A DNA stretch of 16,127 bases, taken from NCBI GenBank assembly GCA_050942555.1, contig JBMNNN010000026.1, forward strand, positions 1 to 16,127, given 5' to 3'. The notes beneath the pieces were generated by a model. The model saw only the letters and a list, made by a program, of their open reading frames with translations, was not told the DNA's origin and made no database searches. The DNA is from JAAYXU01 sp050942555 (GTDB taxonomy: Bacteria > Bacillota > Clostridia > Christensenellales > UMGS416). This document shows positions 1 through 7,523 of this stretch, in pieces. A program made the translations under genes and the position numbers. Positions within the stretch are counted from its first letter, which is position 1, and each line of letters begins with the position of its first letter.

Positions 1-959
1 CCCGCCTTCTCAAACAGATTTACCAGGTCTTCTCTTAAAAAGCATACCACCGGTTTCCCAAAAGCCATAGCTTCTGTTGCAAAGCTTGCGTACCAACCAA
101 TAATAATCTGATCAATAACGATATCAGCTTTTGCAATGTACTCCATTACCAGACTGTTCGGTATTCCACTTTTAAAAATCAGTTCAATTTCATATCCTTC
201 TTCCTTCAATTCCTGTATGGCATCATAAATTGCACCAGAACCCTTACATGCAGGGTGATTATAAATGTGTACTATTTTGATATTGCCGTCTGGTTTGGGG
301 TAAGCGGGCTTTACGCTGTCCATATCGATAGTATGAAGTGATTGGCGCATATGGTTCCAGAAAGGGAGATAATCCACATGATCCATTTGTCCTACAACAG
401 CATCTGCATATTTGCACCACATATTAACCTTGCGAATAATTTCTTTGTTTGATCGAATTGGCGCATCCTGCAGAATTGTGTATGCATACAACTTATTCGG
501 CGTCCTCTCCAGTATCCGACAGTCGCTACCATAGGGAACAGCTATTGTTTTTACGCCTGCTAGTCGTAATAATTGCGGCTCAAGATATTTAATTATGCTT
601 ACGCATTTCGAGAGTACTCCTCCATTCATCCTTACTATTTGTAATTTATATTTTCCTGCGCATTTTAGGAAATAGAACATTGGAAACAAAATGCTCAGGC
701 GGCCAGTATATATGTAATCAAAGTCATCGGTAATATAGAACGGCTTCCCTACTACAAAAGTCTCAACAGTATATCCGTATTTTCTCAAAGCTTTCGCCCA
801 GCGTATATGGTTGATGTTCGGATTTATCCCAATACCGACATCGATTCTATTTTTGCGTATTCTGATTATTGCGCATGCAACCAACAAGATTGGTAGAAAT
901 AAAAATTCAATGACAACTAAAAACAACTTTATCAGAAATATGACTGTCTTTTTTATCAT
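1..959 (-). CDS. Membrane-anchored GT-B family glycosyltransferase, C-terminus cut by window edge
   Basis: I translated this frame by hand from ATG at 959; it stays open for 319 codons to the window edge. Residues 4-32 form one hydrophobic helix, so the protein is probably anchored in the cytoplasmic membrane with its catalytic domain in the cytosol. The N-terminal half (NPNINHIRWAKALRKYGY, about 47-64) has the fold start seen in GT4-like enzymes. Near the end TEAMAFGKPVV (295-305, Glu296) matches the donor-nucleotide binding segment of GT-B retaining glycosyltransferases. It likely transfers a sugar to a lipid-linked surface glycan; donor and acceptor cannot be told. AAAGG lies about 9 nt before the ATG. 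It is the third gene of the flippase/ATP-grasp operon, after a 60-nt gap. The family call is solid; the exact GT family is inferred. Confidence 0.72.
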   Translation of the reverse strand, partial: MIKKTVIFLIKLFLVVIEFLFLPILLVACAIIRIRKNRIDVGIGINPNINHIRWAKALRKYGYTVETFVVGKPFYITDDFDYIYTGRLSILFPMFYFLKCAGKYKLQIVRMNGGVLSKCVSIIKYLEPQLLRLAGVKTIAVPYGSDCRILERTPNKLYAYTILQDAPIRSNKEIIRKVNMWCKYADAVVGQMDHVDYLPFWNHMRQSLHTIDMDSVKPAYPKPDGNIKIVHIYNHPACKGSGAIYDAIQELKEEGYEIELIFKSGIPNSLVMEYIAKADIVIDQIIIGWYASFATEAMAFGKPVVCFLREDLVNLFEKA

Positions 960-1019
960 TGTTATTTACCTTTCATAGTTCTTCTCTAACTAATAGCAAC
1001 GCCTTTGTTCTACGCATAA

Positions 1020-2060
1020 TTACAAACTATAATAATCTTTTTTAAGTTTCGTATATTTTCCAATATCGTTCAAATTCAAACCGTTTCCCATCTCGGTTAG
1101 CCCCTCTTTATTGTGTATAAGTCTCTGGACATAACCTCCTGCTGGTGTAAAAGTCAGCTCTCCGAATACCGGTTTCTGGTTGCATACATAAAGATCCACC
1201 CTTACAAAAGGAAAATCCTTTGACAGTTTTCTTGCGCATTCAAGCATTTCCTCGTAACAAACAGGTTTTTCCGGTATTCTGCCGCTAGAGTCTTTGTAAT
1301 AACTGCTCCTTTCATCAAAATCGGCAGTCATAAACACCGCCTGATAACCGGATTTCTTTAAAGATGCACCGGGGAAGGCACGGTTGTATATATATAAAAG
1401 GTATTTCGGCTCCCCATTAAAACAATAAAATTTCCAGTCATCTAATCCTTTATCAGATAGGGAATTACTCAATAATCTCTCGCAAATCACCCTTTGTGGG
1501 CATTTTAGTGCATACAAGTCTCCAGAAGCCCTATATATGATTGCTCGTTTCTTTGCGGGCTCGCGTAAAGTCTTTCTACAATAGTCAATGTCAACCTTCT
1601 GTCCTTTTCGTTTAAAAACATGATAAGCACAACCATTCGTTACTTTTATGACACATTCTTCTGGTGTTTTATCCCACTCCACATCATTTATCGAGTCCCA
1701 AACACCATATAACTCATTTAAAATATGTCCACAGCCACATTTCTTTACATATTCACGAACCAAAAACTTGTCATAGCATTTTGCAATCAAAGGGCTTTGG
1801 TTATACACATAGTATTTGAGCCAAAGCAATTTTTCATTAAAATAACGTGGATTATCAAGATTAATTTTAAAGGGCGTTTCCTTCCTGCCTCCAGGTCTTG
1901 TCATAAGCCAACAATGCCTTTTAGGAAAATACTTTGCTAGAAAACCGTAACGCAAAGATCGAAAAAATTCTTTTTTTTCATTTATGAATTTTCTAATTTT
2001 TGAAATACAGCTATAAATATTAGGGTATTTTTTTACCATCTGGCGCAATTTATTCTTCAT
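1020..2060 (-). CDS. ATP-grasp protein of the TupA-like (teichuronopeptide) family, glycan modification
   Basis: The protein has 346 residues and resembles the TupA-like ATP-grasp family that is common in Gram-positive polysaccharide loci. TupA itself is linked to teichuronopeptide synthesis in an alkaliphilic Bacillus; most other members are uncharacterised and may ligate amino acids or similar groups to cell-surface polymers. Visible family blocks are FNEKLLWLKYY (74-84), VIKVTNGCAYHVFK (137-150, in the nucleotide-binding loop position), DDWKFYCFNGEP (207-218), VRVDLY (286-291) and GELTFTPAGG (300-309), the last two giving the metal/ATP acidic residues. I chose ATG 2060 because GGAGGT (2068-2073) sits 7 nt upstream; a TTG five codons earlier would overlap that site. 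The SD immediately follows the flippase stop codon, indicating tight coupling. The family is recognised with good confidence; the substrate is unknown. Confidence 0.75.
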   Translation of the reverse strand: MKNKLRQMVKKYPNIYSCISKIRKFINEKKEFFRSLRYGFLAKYFPKRHCWLMTRPGGRKETPFKINLDNPRYFNEKLLWLKYYVYNQSPLIAKCYDKFLVREYVKKCGCGHILNELYGVWDSINDVEWDKTPEECVIKVTNGCAYHVFKRKGQKVDIDYCRKTLREPAKKRAIIYRASGDLYALKCPQRVICERLLSNSLSDKGLDDWKFYCFNGEPKYLLYIYNRAFPGASLKKSGYQAVFMTADFDERSSYYKDSSGRIPEKPVCYEEMLECARKLSKDFPFVRVDLYVCNQKPVFGELTFTPAGGYVQRLIHNKEGLTEMGNGLNLNDIGKYTKLKKDYYSL

Positions 2061-2075
2061 ATTCTTTACCTCCAA

Positions 2076-3548
2076 CTATTTTGGCATGTCAATTTTTGAA
2101 AATGTATGTTTGATTATTTCTGACAAATATAAAAAGTTTCTGTTCTTTGTTAAATAAGATAGTGTAAAATAAATTATAATCCCAGCCACTACCTGTAATA
2201 TCAGTAAGATCCATGGCTCTACTGGGAGCAGACCGACAGCCAGAACAACGACTGACATTATTAATGTAAGTATTAATGTAAATTTCACATCATAAAACAA
2301 TTCGCTAAGTGTGTAATTTATCAGTTTCTTGTTTGGTAAGTAATATAGTAGAAACTCTATAAATACAGTAAATAAAACACCAACTGCAATCCATAGCACC
2401 CCAAACCAGACTGTTACTGCCAGCACCGCTGCATCGGCAATACCTCTTATCACTTCACATTTTAGAGTAATATCGCTGCGGCCAAGAGCAAGCAGGGATC
2501 GGAATTGTATACCTGTAAGCGGTCTGAACAAAAATGCAATGCAAAAAATCTGCAGAAAGGGTACGGCGGGAATCCACGCTTCCGTCAATAGTACCACAAC
2601 AAACTTCTGCGAGACAATAGCAAACCCGGCAAGCATGGGAAACGTTAGATACGTGCATACTTGTAATGTCCGCCGTACCCTTTTTTTAAGTGTATCTACG
2701 TTATCTTGTGCGTTTGATAAAACTGGAAATAAAACGGTACTGATCGAATTGTCGACCGTCTTTGCTATGGTCAGCGGATACTGTCTGCCTCTGTCATAAA
2801 AAGCAAGGTCTCCCGGGGCATATACTTTGCCGATAACAAGCTTTCTAATATCTGTGCTAAGCAAGTTCAGTACGCCTTTTAAAAGGATTTTCCAACCGTA
2901 ATCGAACAATGGTTTAATCGCTTCTTTGGAAAATATAAGCTTTGGTCTCCATCCTATATAGAACCACATACCTGCGGTTACTAAAACCGAACTTAGGACA
3001 TTCTGTACAATTAGTGCCCATATTCTTTCGCCCTGTGGAAGGGTATACGCTAAAACGATGCCGGTAATCCCAGATACTGCTCCTGCTAGGAAACTAATAG
3101 CGAAAGCTTTTTTAAACAATAGATTTTTAGCGACGTATGCATTCTGGACAGAGTTGATGCCCAACAGTATCAGAGTGACGCCTATTATACGAATATATTC
3201 CGTTAAATTAGCGTAGCCTTTTTCATAAAATTTTGCTATAATAGGAGCCAAGAAAAAAAGCCCTATATATACAATAAGAGAAATTATAATGTTAATGTAG
3301 AAGACAGAAGAGTAGTCTTCCTGTTTGGGATTCTTTTTCTGTACCAGGGCACTTCCCAGTCCAAAATCGACAAAGACCCCGCAAAATGCGATAACTATCA
3401 AAACTATAGCCATAACGCCATAGCTTTCGGGCAATATCATCCTGGCAAGTACAATGGATACTATAGCATGTGTAAACTGCGTAGCTATACTTGACCCGAA
3501 TTTCCAACCCATATTAGAAAATATTTTATATCTGTTATTCTCATTCAC
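2076..3548 (-). CDS. Wzx-type polysaccharide flippase (MOP superfamily, WzxC-like)
   Basis: The 490-residue, highly hydrophobic protein has about 12-14 predicted membrane helices, the usual length for lipid-linked oligosaccharide flippases. The N-terminus (WKFGSSIATQFTHAIVSIVL, then ARMILPESYGVMA) and the following DFGLGSALVQKK block are typical of the polysaccharide-synthesis/WzxC branch of the MOP exporters. These proteins move undecaprenyl-linked glycan repeat units across the cytoplasmic membrane. It is the first gene of the minus-strand operon with the ATP-grasp protein and glycosyltransferase, and has its own promoter at 3670-3698. The start is GTG: an in-frame TGA at 3552-3554 excludes anything longer, and no in-frame ATG with an SD lies close by. 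CGGAGG (3565-3570) is 16 nt upstream, an unusually long spacing, so initiation may be weak. The transported glycan is unknown. Confidence 0.85.
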   Translation of the reverse strand: MNENNRYKIFSNMGWKFGSSIATQFTHAIVSIVLARMILPESYGVMAIVLIVIAFCGVFVDFGLGSALVQKKNPKQEDYSSVFYINIIISLIVYIGLFFLAPIIAKFYEKGYANLTEYIRIIGVTLILLGINSVQNAYVAKNLLFKKAFAISFLAGAVSGITGIVLAYTLPQGERIWALIVQNVLSSVLVTAGMWFYIGWRPKLIFSKEAIKPLFDYGWKILLKGVLNLLSTDIRKLVIGKVYAPGDLAFYDRGRQYPLTIAKTVDNSISTVLFPVLSNAQDNVDTLKKRVRRTLQVCTYLTFPMLAGFAIVSQKFVVVLLTEAWIPAVPFLQIFCIAFLFRPLTGIQFRSLLALGRSDITLKCEVIRGIADAAVLAVTVWFGVLWIAVGVLFTVFIEFLLYYLPNKKLINYTLSELFYDVKFTLILTLIMSVVVLAVGLLPVEPWILLILQVVAGIIIYFTLSYLTKNRNFLYLSEIIKHTFSKIDMPK

Positions 3549-3669
3549 AATTCACAATTTCCAACCTCCGTCTTTTTTTGTAACAATTAATTGTTTCCCT
3601 AAATTCTCTTATATAGTATCAATTTCTAACGAACGTATGTTGCATTGGTTATACATTAGGATTGATCGT

Positions 3670-3698
3670 ATTATAGAATACATTCATTGTTCTATCAA
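3670..3698 (-). promoter_or_regulatory. Sigma-A-type promoter for the glycan operon
   Basis: On the minus strand TTGATA (3693-3698) and TATAAT (3670-3675) are separated by exactly 17 nt, a near-consensus vegetative promoter. Transcription would start near 3663, giving a leader of about 115 nt before the GTG of the flippase. No other strong candidate lies between it and the gene. Confidence 0.7.
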
Positions 3699-3751
3699 GA
3701 CATAGAATCTTATCCCGCACGACTTAACGCTTCCCCATCATTTACCATACA

Positions 3752-3779
3752 TTGCATTTGTACATCAATCGTGTATAAT
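3752..3779 (+). promoter_or_regulatory. Candidate sigma-A promoter for the paaK-iorAB operon
   Basis: TTGCAT (3752-3757) and a perfect TATAAT (3774-3779) are 16 nt apart on the plus strand. The start site would be near 3786, leaving a leader of about 85 nt before paaK. The -10 is strong and the -35 is only partial. Confidence 0.55.
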
Positions 3780-3817
3780 AACTCTAATGTAGCCCGTTGC
3801 AGTACGGAAGCGGGAGT

Positions 3818-3847
3818 GCGCGCCGGGGCGGAAAAACCCGTGCGCGT
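3818..3847 (+). other. GC-rich stem-loop in the paaK leader
   Basis: CGCGC plus CGGG (3819-3827) pairs with CCCG plus GCGCG (3837-3840 and 3842-3846) with T3841 bulged, giving a nine-pair stem with a purine-rich nine-base loop. It lies between the promoter and the ribosome binding site AGAGGG. No U-tract directly follows, so it is not a standard terminator; it may stabilise the mRNA or bind a regulator. Confidence 0.45.
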
Positions 3848-3870
3848 CAACCAGAAAGAGGGCGTTTTTT

Positions 3871-5172
3871 ATGTTTTTTGAGCCGGAAATCGAAACGGCA
3901 GGCAGGGACCGAATTGAAGCGCTGCAGCTAAAAAGGCTGCGCGAAACGGTCCGAAGGGTCTATGAGCATGTACCGATGTACCGCGGGCGGCTGGACGAGG
4001 CGGGAATCGGCCCCGATGGTATACGGAGCCTCGACGATCTTCGCCGCATACCGTTCACGGTCAAGGACGACCTGCGGCAGAACTATCCCTTCGGCATGTT
4101 CGCGACCCCGATGCGCGACGTGGTGCGGATCCACGCAAGCTCGGGAACGACCGGCAAGCCCACGGTGGTGGGATACACGAAAGAGGATCTTTCGACCTGG
4201 TCCACGTGTATGGCGCGCCTTATTACCGCCACAGGCGTCGGGCCCGACGATATCGCGCAGGTGGCGTTCGGATATGGGCTCTTTACGGGCGCGTTCGGCC
4301 TTCATTATGCGCTGGAAAAGGTAGGCTGCGCGGTGGTCCCGATCAGCGCGGGCAATACCGAAAAGCAGCTGATGCTGATGCAGGATTTCGGCGTAACCGT
4401 GCTCATCAGCACGCCCAGCTATGCGCAGTACATCGCCGAAACCGCGCAGAAAATGGGCCTCGTACCCGGGCGCGATTTGAAGCTGCGGGTGGGGCTCTTT
4501 GGCGGGGAGGCATGCAGCGACGCGATGCGGCTGGACATCGAGCGCCGCCTGGGTATGCTGGCCACCCAGAACTACGGACTATCCGAGGTCATCGGGCCGG
4601 GCATATCGGGGGAATGCGAGTGCCAGTCGGGCCTGCATTTCAATGAAGACCACTTCATACCCGAGGTCATCGATCCGGATACCGGCCGCGTGCTTCCGCC
4701 GGGCGAAAAGGGCGAACTGGTGCTGACCGCGCTGACCAAGCAGGCGCTCCCGATACTGCGCTACCGCACGAAGGACCTGACCCGGCTCATCCCCGAGCCG
4801 TGCGCCTGCGGACGCACGCACATGCGGATGGAAAAGGTGATGGGCCGCATCGACGATATGCTCATCATCCGCGGGGTCAACGTTTTCCCCTCCCAGATCG
4901 AGGAAGTGCTCGCGAGCGTCGAGGAAGTGGGGCCCAATTACGAGATCGTGGTCACCCGCGAGGGGTACCTCGACCACATGCTGGTCAAGGTGGAGCTAAA
5001 CGACAGCAGCCTGCTGGAGCGGTTCAGCCATCTCGAGGGGCTGGAAAACCGGATCCGGCAGCGGATCCGCACGGTTCTGGGGCTGGACGTGTCGGTCCGG
5101 CTGGTCGAGCACCAGTCATTGAAGCGGTTCGAGGGAAAGGCCAGGCGCGTCACCGATCTGAGAAAGCTGTAA
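3871..5172 (+). CDS. paaK: Phenylacetate-CoA ligase (AMP-forming), paralog 1
   Basis: The 433-residue protein is a full-length member of the PaaK branch of adenylate-forming enzymes. It activates an aryl-acetate with ATP and then forms the CoA thioester. The phosphate-binding loop SSGTTGKPT is at 90-98, YGLSE at 235-239, and the hinge/C-terminal block GRIDDMLIIRGVNVFPSQIE follows RYRTKDL and the CACGRTH segment. At 210-217 it reads FGGEACSD, where paralog 2 and typical PaaK proteins have FGAEPWTD, so the acyl pocket may accept a different substrate (for example indole- or hydroxyphenyl-acetate); this is inference. ATG 3871 is preceded by GAGG at 3859-3862, 8 nt away. It is first in the operon, 24 nt before iorA. 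The family call is secure, the substrate uncertain. Confidence 0.93.
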   Translation: MFFEPEIETAGRDRIEALQLKRLRETVRRVYEHVPMYRGRLDEAGIGPDGIRSLDDLRRIPFTVKDDLRQNYPFGMFATPMRDVVRIHASSGTTGKPTVVGYTKEDLSTWSTCMARLITATGVGPDDIAQVAFGYGLFTGAFGLHYALEKVGCAVVPISAGNTEKQLMLMQDFGVTVLISTPSYAQYIAETAQKMGLVPGRDLKLRVGLFGGEACSDAMRLDIERRLGMLATQNYGLSEVIGPGISGECECQSGLHFNEDHFIPEVIDPDTGRVLPPGEKGELVLTALTKQALPILRYRTKDLTRLIPEPCACGRTHMRMEKVMGRIDDMLIIRGVNVFPSQIEEVLASVEEVGPNYEIVVTREGYLDHMLVKVELNDSSLLERFSHLEGLENRIRQRIRTVLGLDVSVRLVEHQSLKRFEGKARRVTDLRKL

Positions 5173-5196
5173 CGACAAGGAGTTGGAATAACCGGA

Positions 5197-6942
5197 ATGA
5201 AAAGCATTCTGCTGGGAAACGAAGCGATCGCCCGGGGCGCCTGGGAAGCCGGAGTACGGGTAGCGACGGCTTATCCGGGAACGCCGAGCACCGAGATCAC
5301 CGAGACCCTCGCAAAATACCCCGAGGTGTACGCCGAATGGTCGCCCAATGAAAAGGTGGCGCTGGAGGTCGCTGCCGGCGCGTCGGCAGCCGGCGTGCGC
5401 GCGATGTGCTCGATGAAGCACGTGGGGCTCAACGTCGCCGCCGATCCCCTGTTCACACTCTCCTATACGGGCGTAGGGGGCGGGCTTGTCATCGTCGTGG
5501 CCGACGATCCGGGTATGCACTCCTCCCAGAACGAGCAGGACAGCCGGTACTATGCGCTGGCCGCCCATATACCGATGCTGGAGCCCTCGGACAGCGCCGA
5601 GGCCCGGGCATTCATGATGAAGGCATTCACGCTCAGCGAGGAACGGGATACGCCGGTGCTGGTGCGCATGACCACCCGCGTGGCCCACGCGAGGAGCCTC
5701 GTCACGACCGGCCCGCGGCAGGAGGCGGCGGTAATTCCCTATGCGCGCAACATCGGCAAGTTCGTGATGATGCCGGCCATGGCCAGGCGGCGCCATGTCG
5801 TCGTCGAGGAGCGGATGCGCGCGCTGACCGACGACGCGAACGCGATGGAGGATATGAATCCGATACTCCGCCGTGGCAGCGAGGTGGGCGTCATCACCTC
5901 GGGCGTCGCCTACCAGTATGTCCGAGAGGCGCTCCCCGAGGCCTCGATATTAAAGCTCGGTATGGTCTGGCCGCTGCCCATCGAGCGGATACGGCAGTTC
6001 GCCGGGACGGTGGACGCGCTCTACGTCGTAGAGGAACTGGAGCCTTTCCTGGAAACGCATCTGAAGGCCGCAGGCCTGCGCGTGCGGGGCAAGGAGCTTT
6101 TTTCGGTGCAGGGCGAGTACTCGGCGCGAAAGATCGCCGCGGCGATCGGCGGCGCGGCGCCCGAAGCCCGGCCCGCCGCATCCGACCTTCCGGCGCGCCC
6201 TCCGGCGCTGTGCCCGGGCTGCCCGCACCGCGGCATATTCTATGTGCTCAGCAAGCTCAAGGTTACCGTGACAGGCGACATCGGCTGCTATACGCTGGGA
6301 GCGCTGCCGCCGCTCTCTGCGATGGACACATGCGTGTGCATGGGCGCGTCGATCGGCATGGCCCTCGGCATGGAGAAGGCGCTCGGACCGGAAAGCGCCC
6401 GGAAAATCGCGGCGGTCATCGGAGATTCGACGTTCATACACTCGGGAATCACCGGGCTGATCGACACCGTGTACAGCGGCGGACGCACGACGGTTATCAT
6501 ACTCGACAACGCGACGACCGGTATGACCGGGCACCAGCAGCATCCGGCGACCGGGCTTAATATATACGGAAAGCAGGCGCCCCGCGTGGATCTGGAGGCG
6601 CTGTGCCGCGCTGCGGGCGCCACCGATGTCGCGGTCGTCGATCCCTATGATCTGCGGGCCGCCGAGGCGGCGATTCGCCGCGCGCTGGAGCATGACGGGC
6701 CGTCGGTCGTGATCGCGCGGCGGCCGTGCGCGCTGCTCGACAGAAAAAGCCGCGGCACGCCCGCCAGCGTCGACGCCGCGCGGTGCGTGGGGTGCAGGCG
6801 CTGCATCGGACTGGGGTGTCCAGCCATCTCGATGCGGGACGGCAGGGCGGCGATCGACCCGGCGCTGTGCACGGGCTGCGGCCTGTGCGCCGGGGTGTGC
6901 CCGGCGGACGCCATCGGGGGAGGAAACGGCTCATGCGGGTAA
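5197..6942 (+). CDS. iorA: Indolepyruvate ferredoxin oxidoreductase, alpha subunit
   Basis: The 581-residue protein is the large subunit of the enzyme that oxidatively decarboxylates aryl-pyruvates (from Trp, Phe, Tyr) to aryl-acetyl-CoA, reducing ferredoxin; the reaction can run backwards. The N-terminal domain opens with AYPGTPSTE (25-33). CPGCPHRG (339-346), GDIGCY (360-365), GDSTFIHSG (409-417) and DNATTGMTGHQQHP (437-450) make up the thiamine-diphosphate domain. The C-terminal ferredoxin domain has two cysteine sets: C530, C533, C536, C541 (atypical spacing x2-x2-x4) and C558, C561, C564, C568. It should act as a cytosolic IorA2B2 complex with the next gene, whose start it overlaps by 10 nt. 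AGGAG (5178-5182) is 14 nt before ATG, a longish spacing. All expected motifs are present. Confidence 0.96.
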   Translation: MKSILLGNEAIARGAWEAGVRVATAYPGTPSTEITETLAKYPEVYAEWSPNEKVALEVAAGASAAGVRAMCSMKHVGLNVAADPLFTLSYTGVGGGLVIVVADDPGMHSSQNEQDSRYYALAAHIPMLEPSDSAEARAFMMKAFTLSEERDTPVLVRMTTRVAHARSLVTTGPRQEAAVIPYARNIGKFVMMPAMARRRHVVVEERMRALTDDANAMEDMNPILRRGSEVGVITSGVAYQYVREALPEASILKLGMVWPLPIERIRQFAGTVDALYVVEELEPFLETHLKAAGLRVRGKELFSVQGEYSARKIAAAIGGAAPEARPAASDLPARPPALCPGCPHRGIFYVLSKLKVTVTGDIGCYTLGALPPLSAMDTCVCMGASIGMALGMEKALGPESARKIAAVIGDSTFIHSGITGLIDTVYSGGRTTVIILDNATTGMTGHQQHPATGLNIYGKQAPRVDLEALCRAAGATDVAVVDPYDLRAAEAAIRRALEHDGPSVVIARRPCALLDRKSRGTPASVDAARCVGCRRCIGLGCPAISMRDGRAAIDPALCTGCGLCAGVCPADAIGGGNGSCG

Positions 6943-7523
6943 TGAATATACTGATTACCGGCGTAGGCGGCCAGGGAACGCTGCTCACCAGCCGGATACT
7001 GGGCGCGCTGGCCTGCCGGCTGGGCCGGGACGTAAAGGTTTCCGAGGTGCACGGCATGGCGCAGCGGGGCGGGAGCGTTGTCACCTATGTGCGCATCGGG
7101 GACGAGGTAGCCTCCCCGCTCATCGAGGAAGGCGGGGCCGACTTTATGCTCTCCTTTGAGCTCATCGAGGCGCTGCGCAACGTGCACCTGGTCAAAAAGG
7201 GCGGCCGCGTGATCGTCAGCACGCAGCAGATCGCGCCGATGACGGTCGTCACGGGCGCGGCGCAGTATCCGGACGATGTGCTTTCAAGACTGCGCGCCTC
7301 GGGCGTTGCGGTGGACGCCGTGGACGCGCTGGGGCTGGCGCGGCAGGCGGGAAGCATCCGCGCCGTCAATACCGTGATGCTGGGGCGGATGGCCCGCCTG
7401 ACCGGCATCAGCCGCCAGACCTGGTTCGACGCGGTGGGCGAGTGCCTGCCGCCGGGAACATACGAAGTGAACCGCGCGGCATTTGACGCGGGATACAATC
7501 TGCGCATCGAGGGGGATTCATAA
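6933..7523 (+). CDS. iorB: Indolepyruvate ferredoxin oxidoreductase, beta subunit
   Basis: This 196-residue protein has the pyruvate/ketoisovalerate oxidoreductase gamma-type domain that forms the small IOR subunit. GVGGQG (10-15) and VHGMAQRGGSV soon after are family signatures near the CoA/active-site interface. I start it at ATG 6933 because GGGGGAGG (6916-6923) is 9 nt upstream and the protein then begins directly at the domain; longer in-frame starts lie inside iorA. It overlaps iorA by 10 nt and its TAA shares one base with the next ATG (TAATG), so translation of iorA, iorB and paaK is probably coupled. Length is normal for IorB and no key block is missing. Confidence 0.95.
   Translation: MRVMNILITGVGGQGTLLTSRILGALACRLGRDVKVSEVHGMAQRGGSVVTYVRIGDEVASPLIEEGGADFMLSFELIEALRNVHLVKKGGRVIVSTQQIAPMTVVTGAAQYPDDVLSRLRASGVAVDAVDALGLARQAGSIRAVNTVMLGRMARLTGISRQTWFDAVGECLPPGTYEVNRAAFDAGYNLRIEGDS

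Larger units (their letters stand above)
3549..3870. other. Divergent intergenic region at the AT-rich/GC-rich boundary
   Basis: This 322-nt gap separates the minus-strand glycan operon from the plus-strand paaK-ior operon. It holds two back-to-back promoters (3670-3698 minus, 3752-3779 plus) about 50 nt apart, then a GC-rich stem-loop in the paaK leader. Base composition flips from AT-rich to GC-rich at about 3785-3800. I see no tRNA, attachment-site repeat, insertion-sequence end or convincing small gene in it. Confidence 0.6.

Noticed and set aside
3549..3870. Riboswitch or T-box leader ahead of paaK
   Set aside because: The leader is only about 85 nt with a single stem; no T-box, specifier or known riboswitch core is recognisable.
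5406..6560. 384-codon plus-strand frame inside iorA
   Set aside because: It lies wholly within iorA in another frame and is a low-complexity Arg/Gly-rich translation with no motif.
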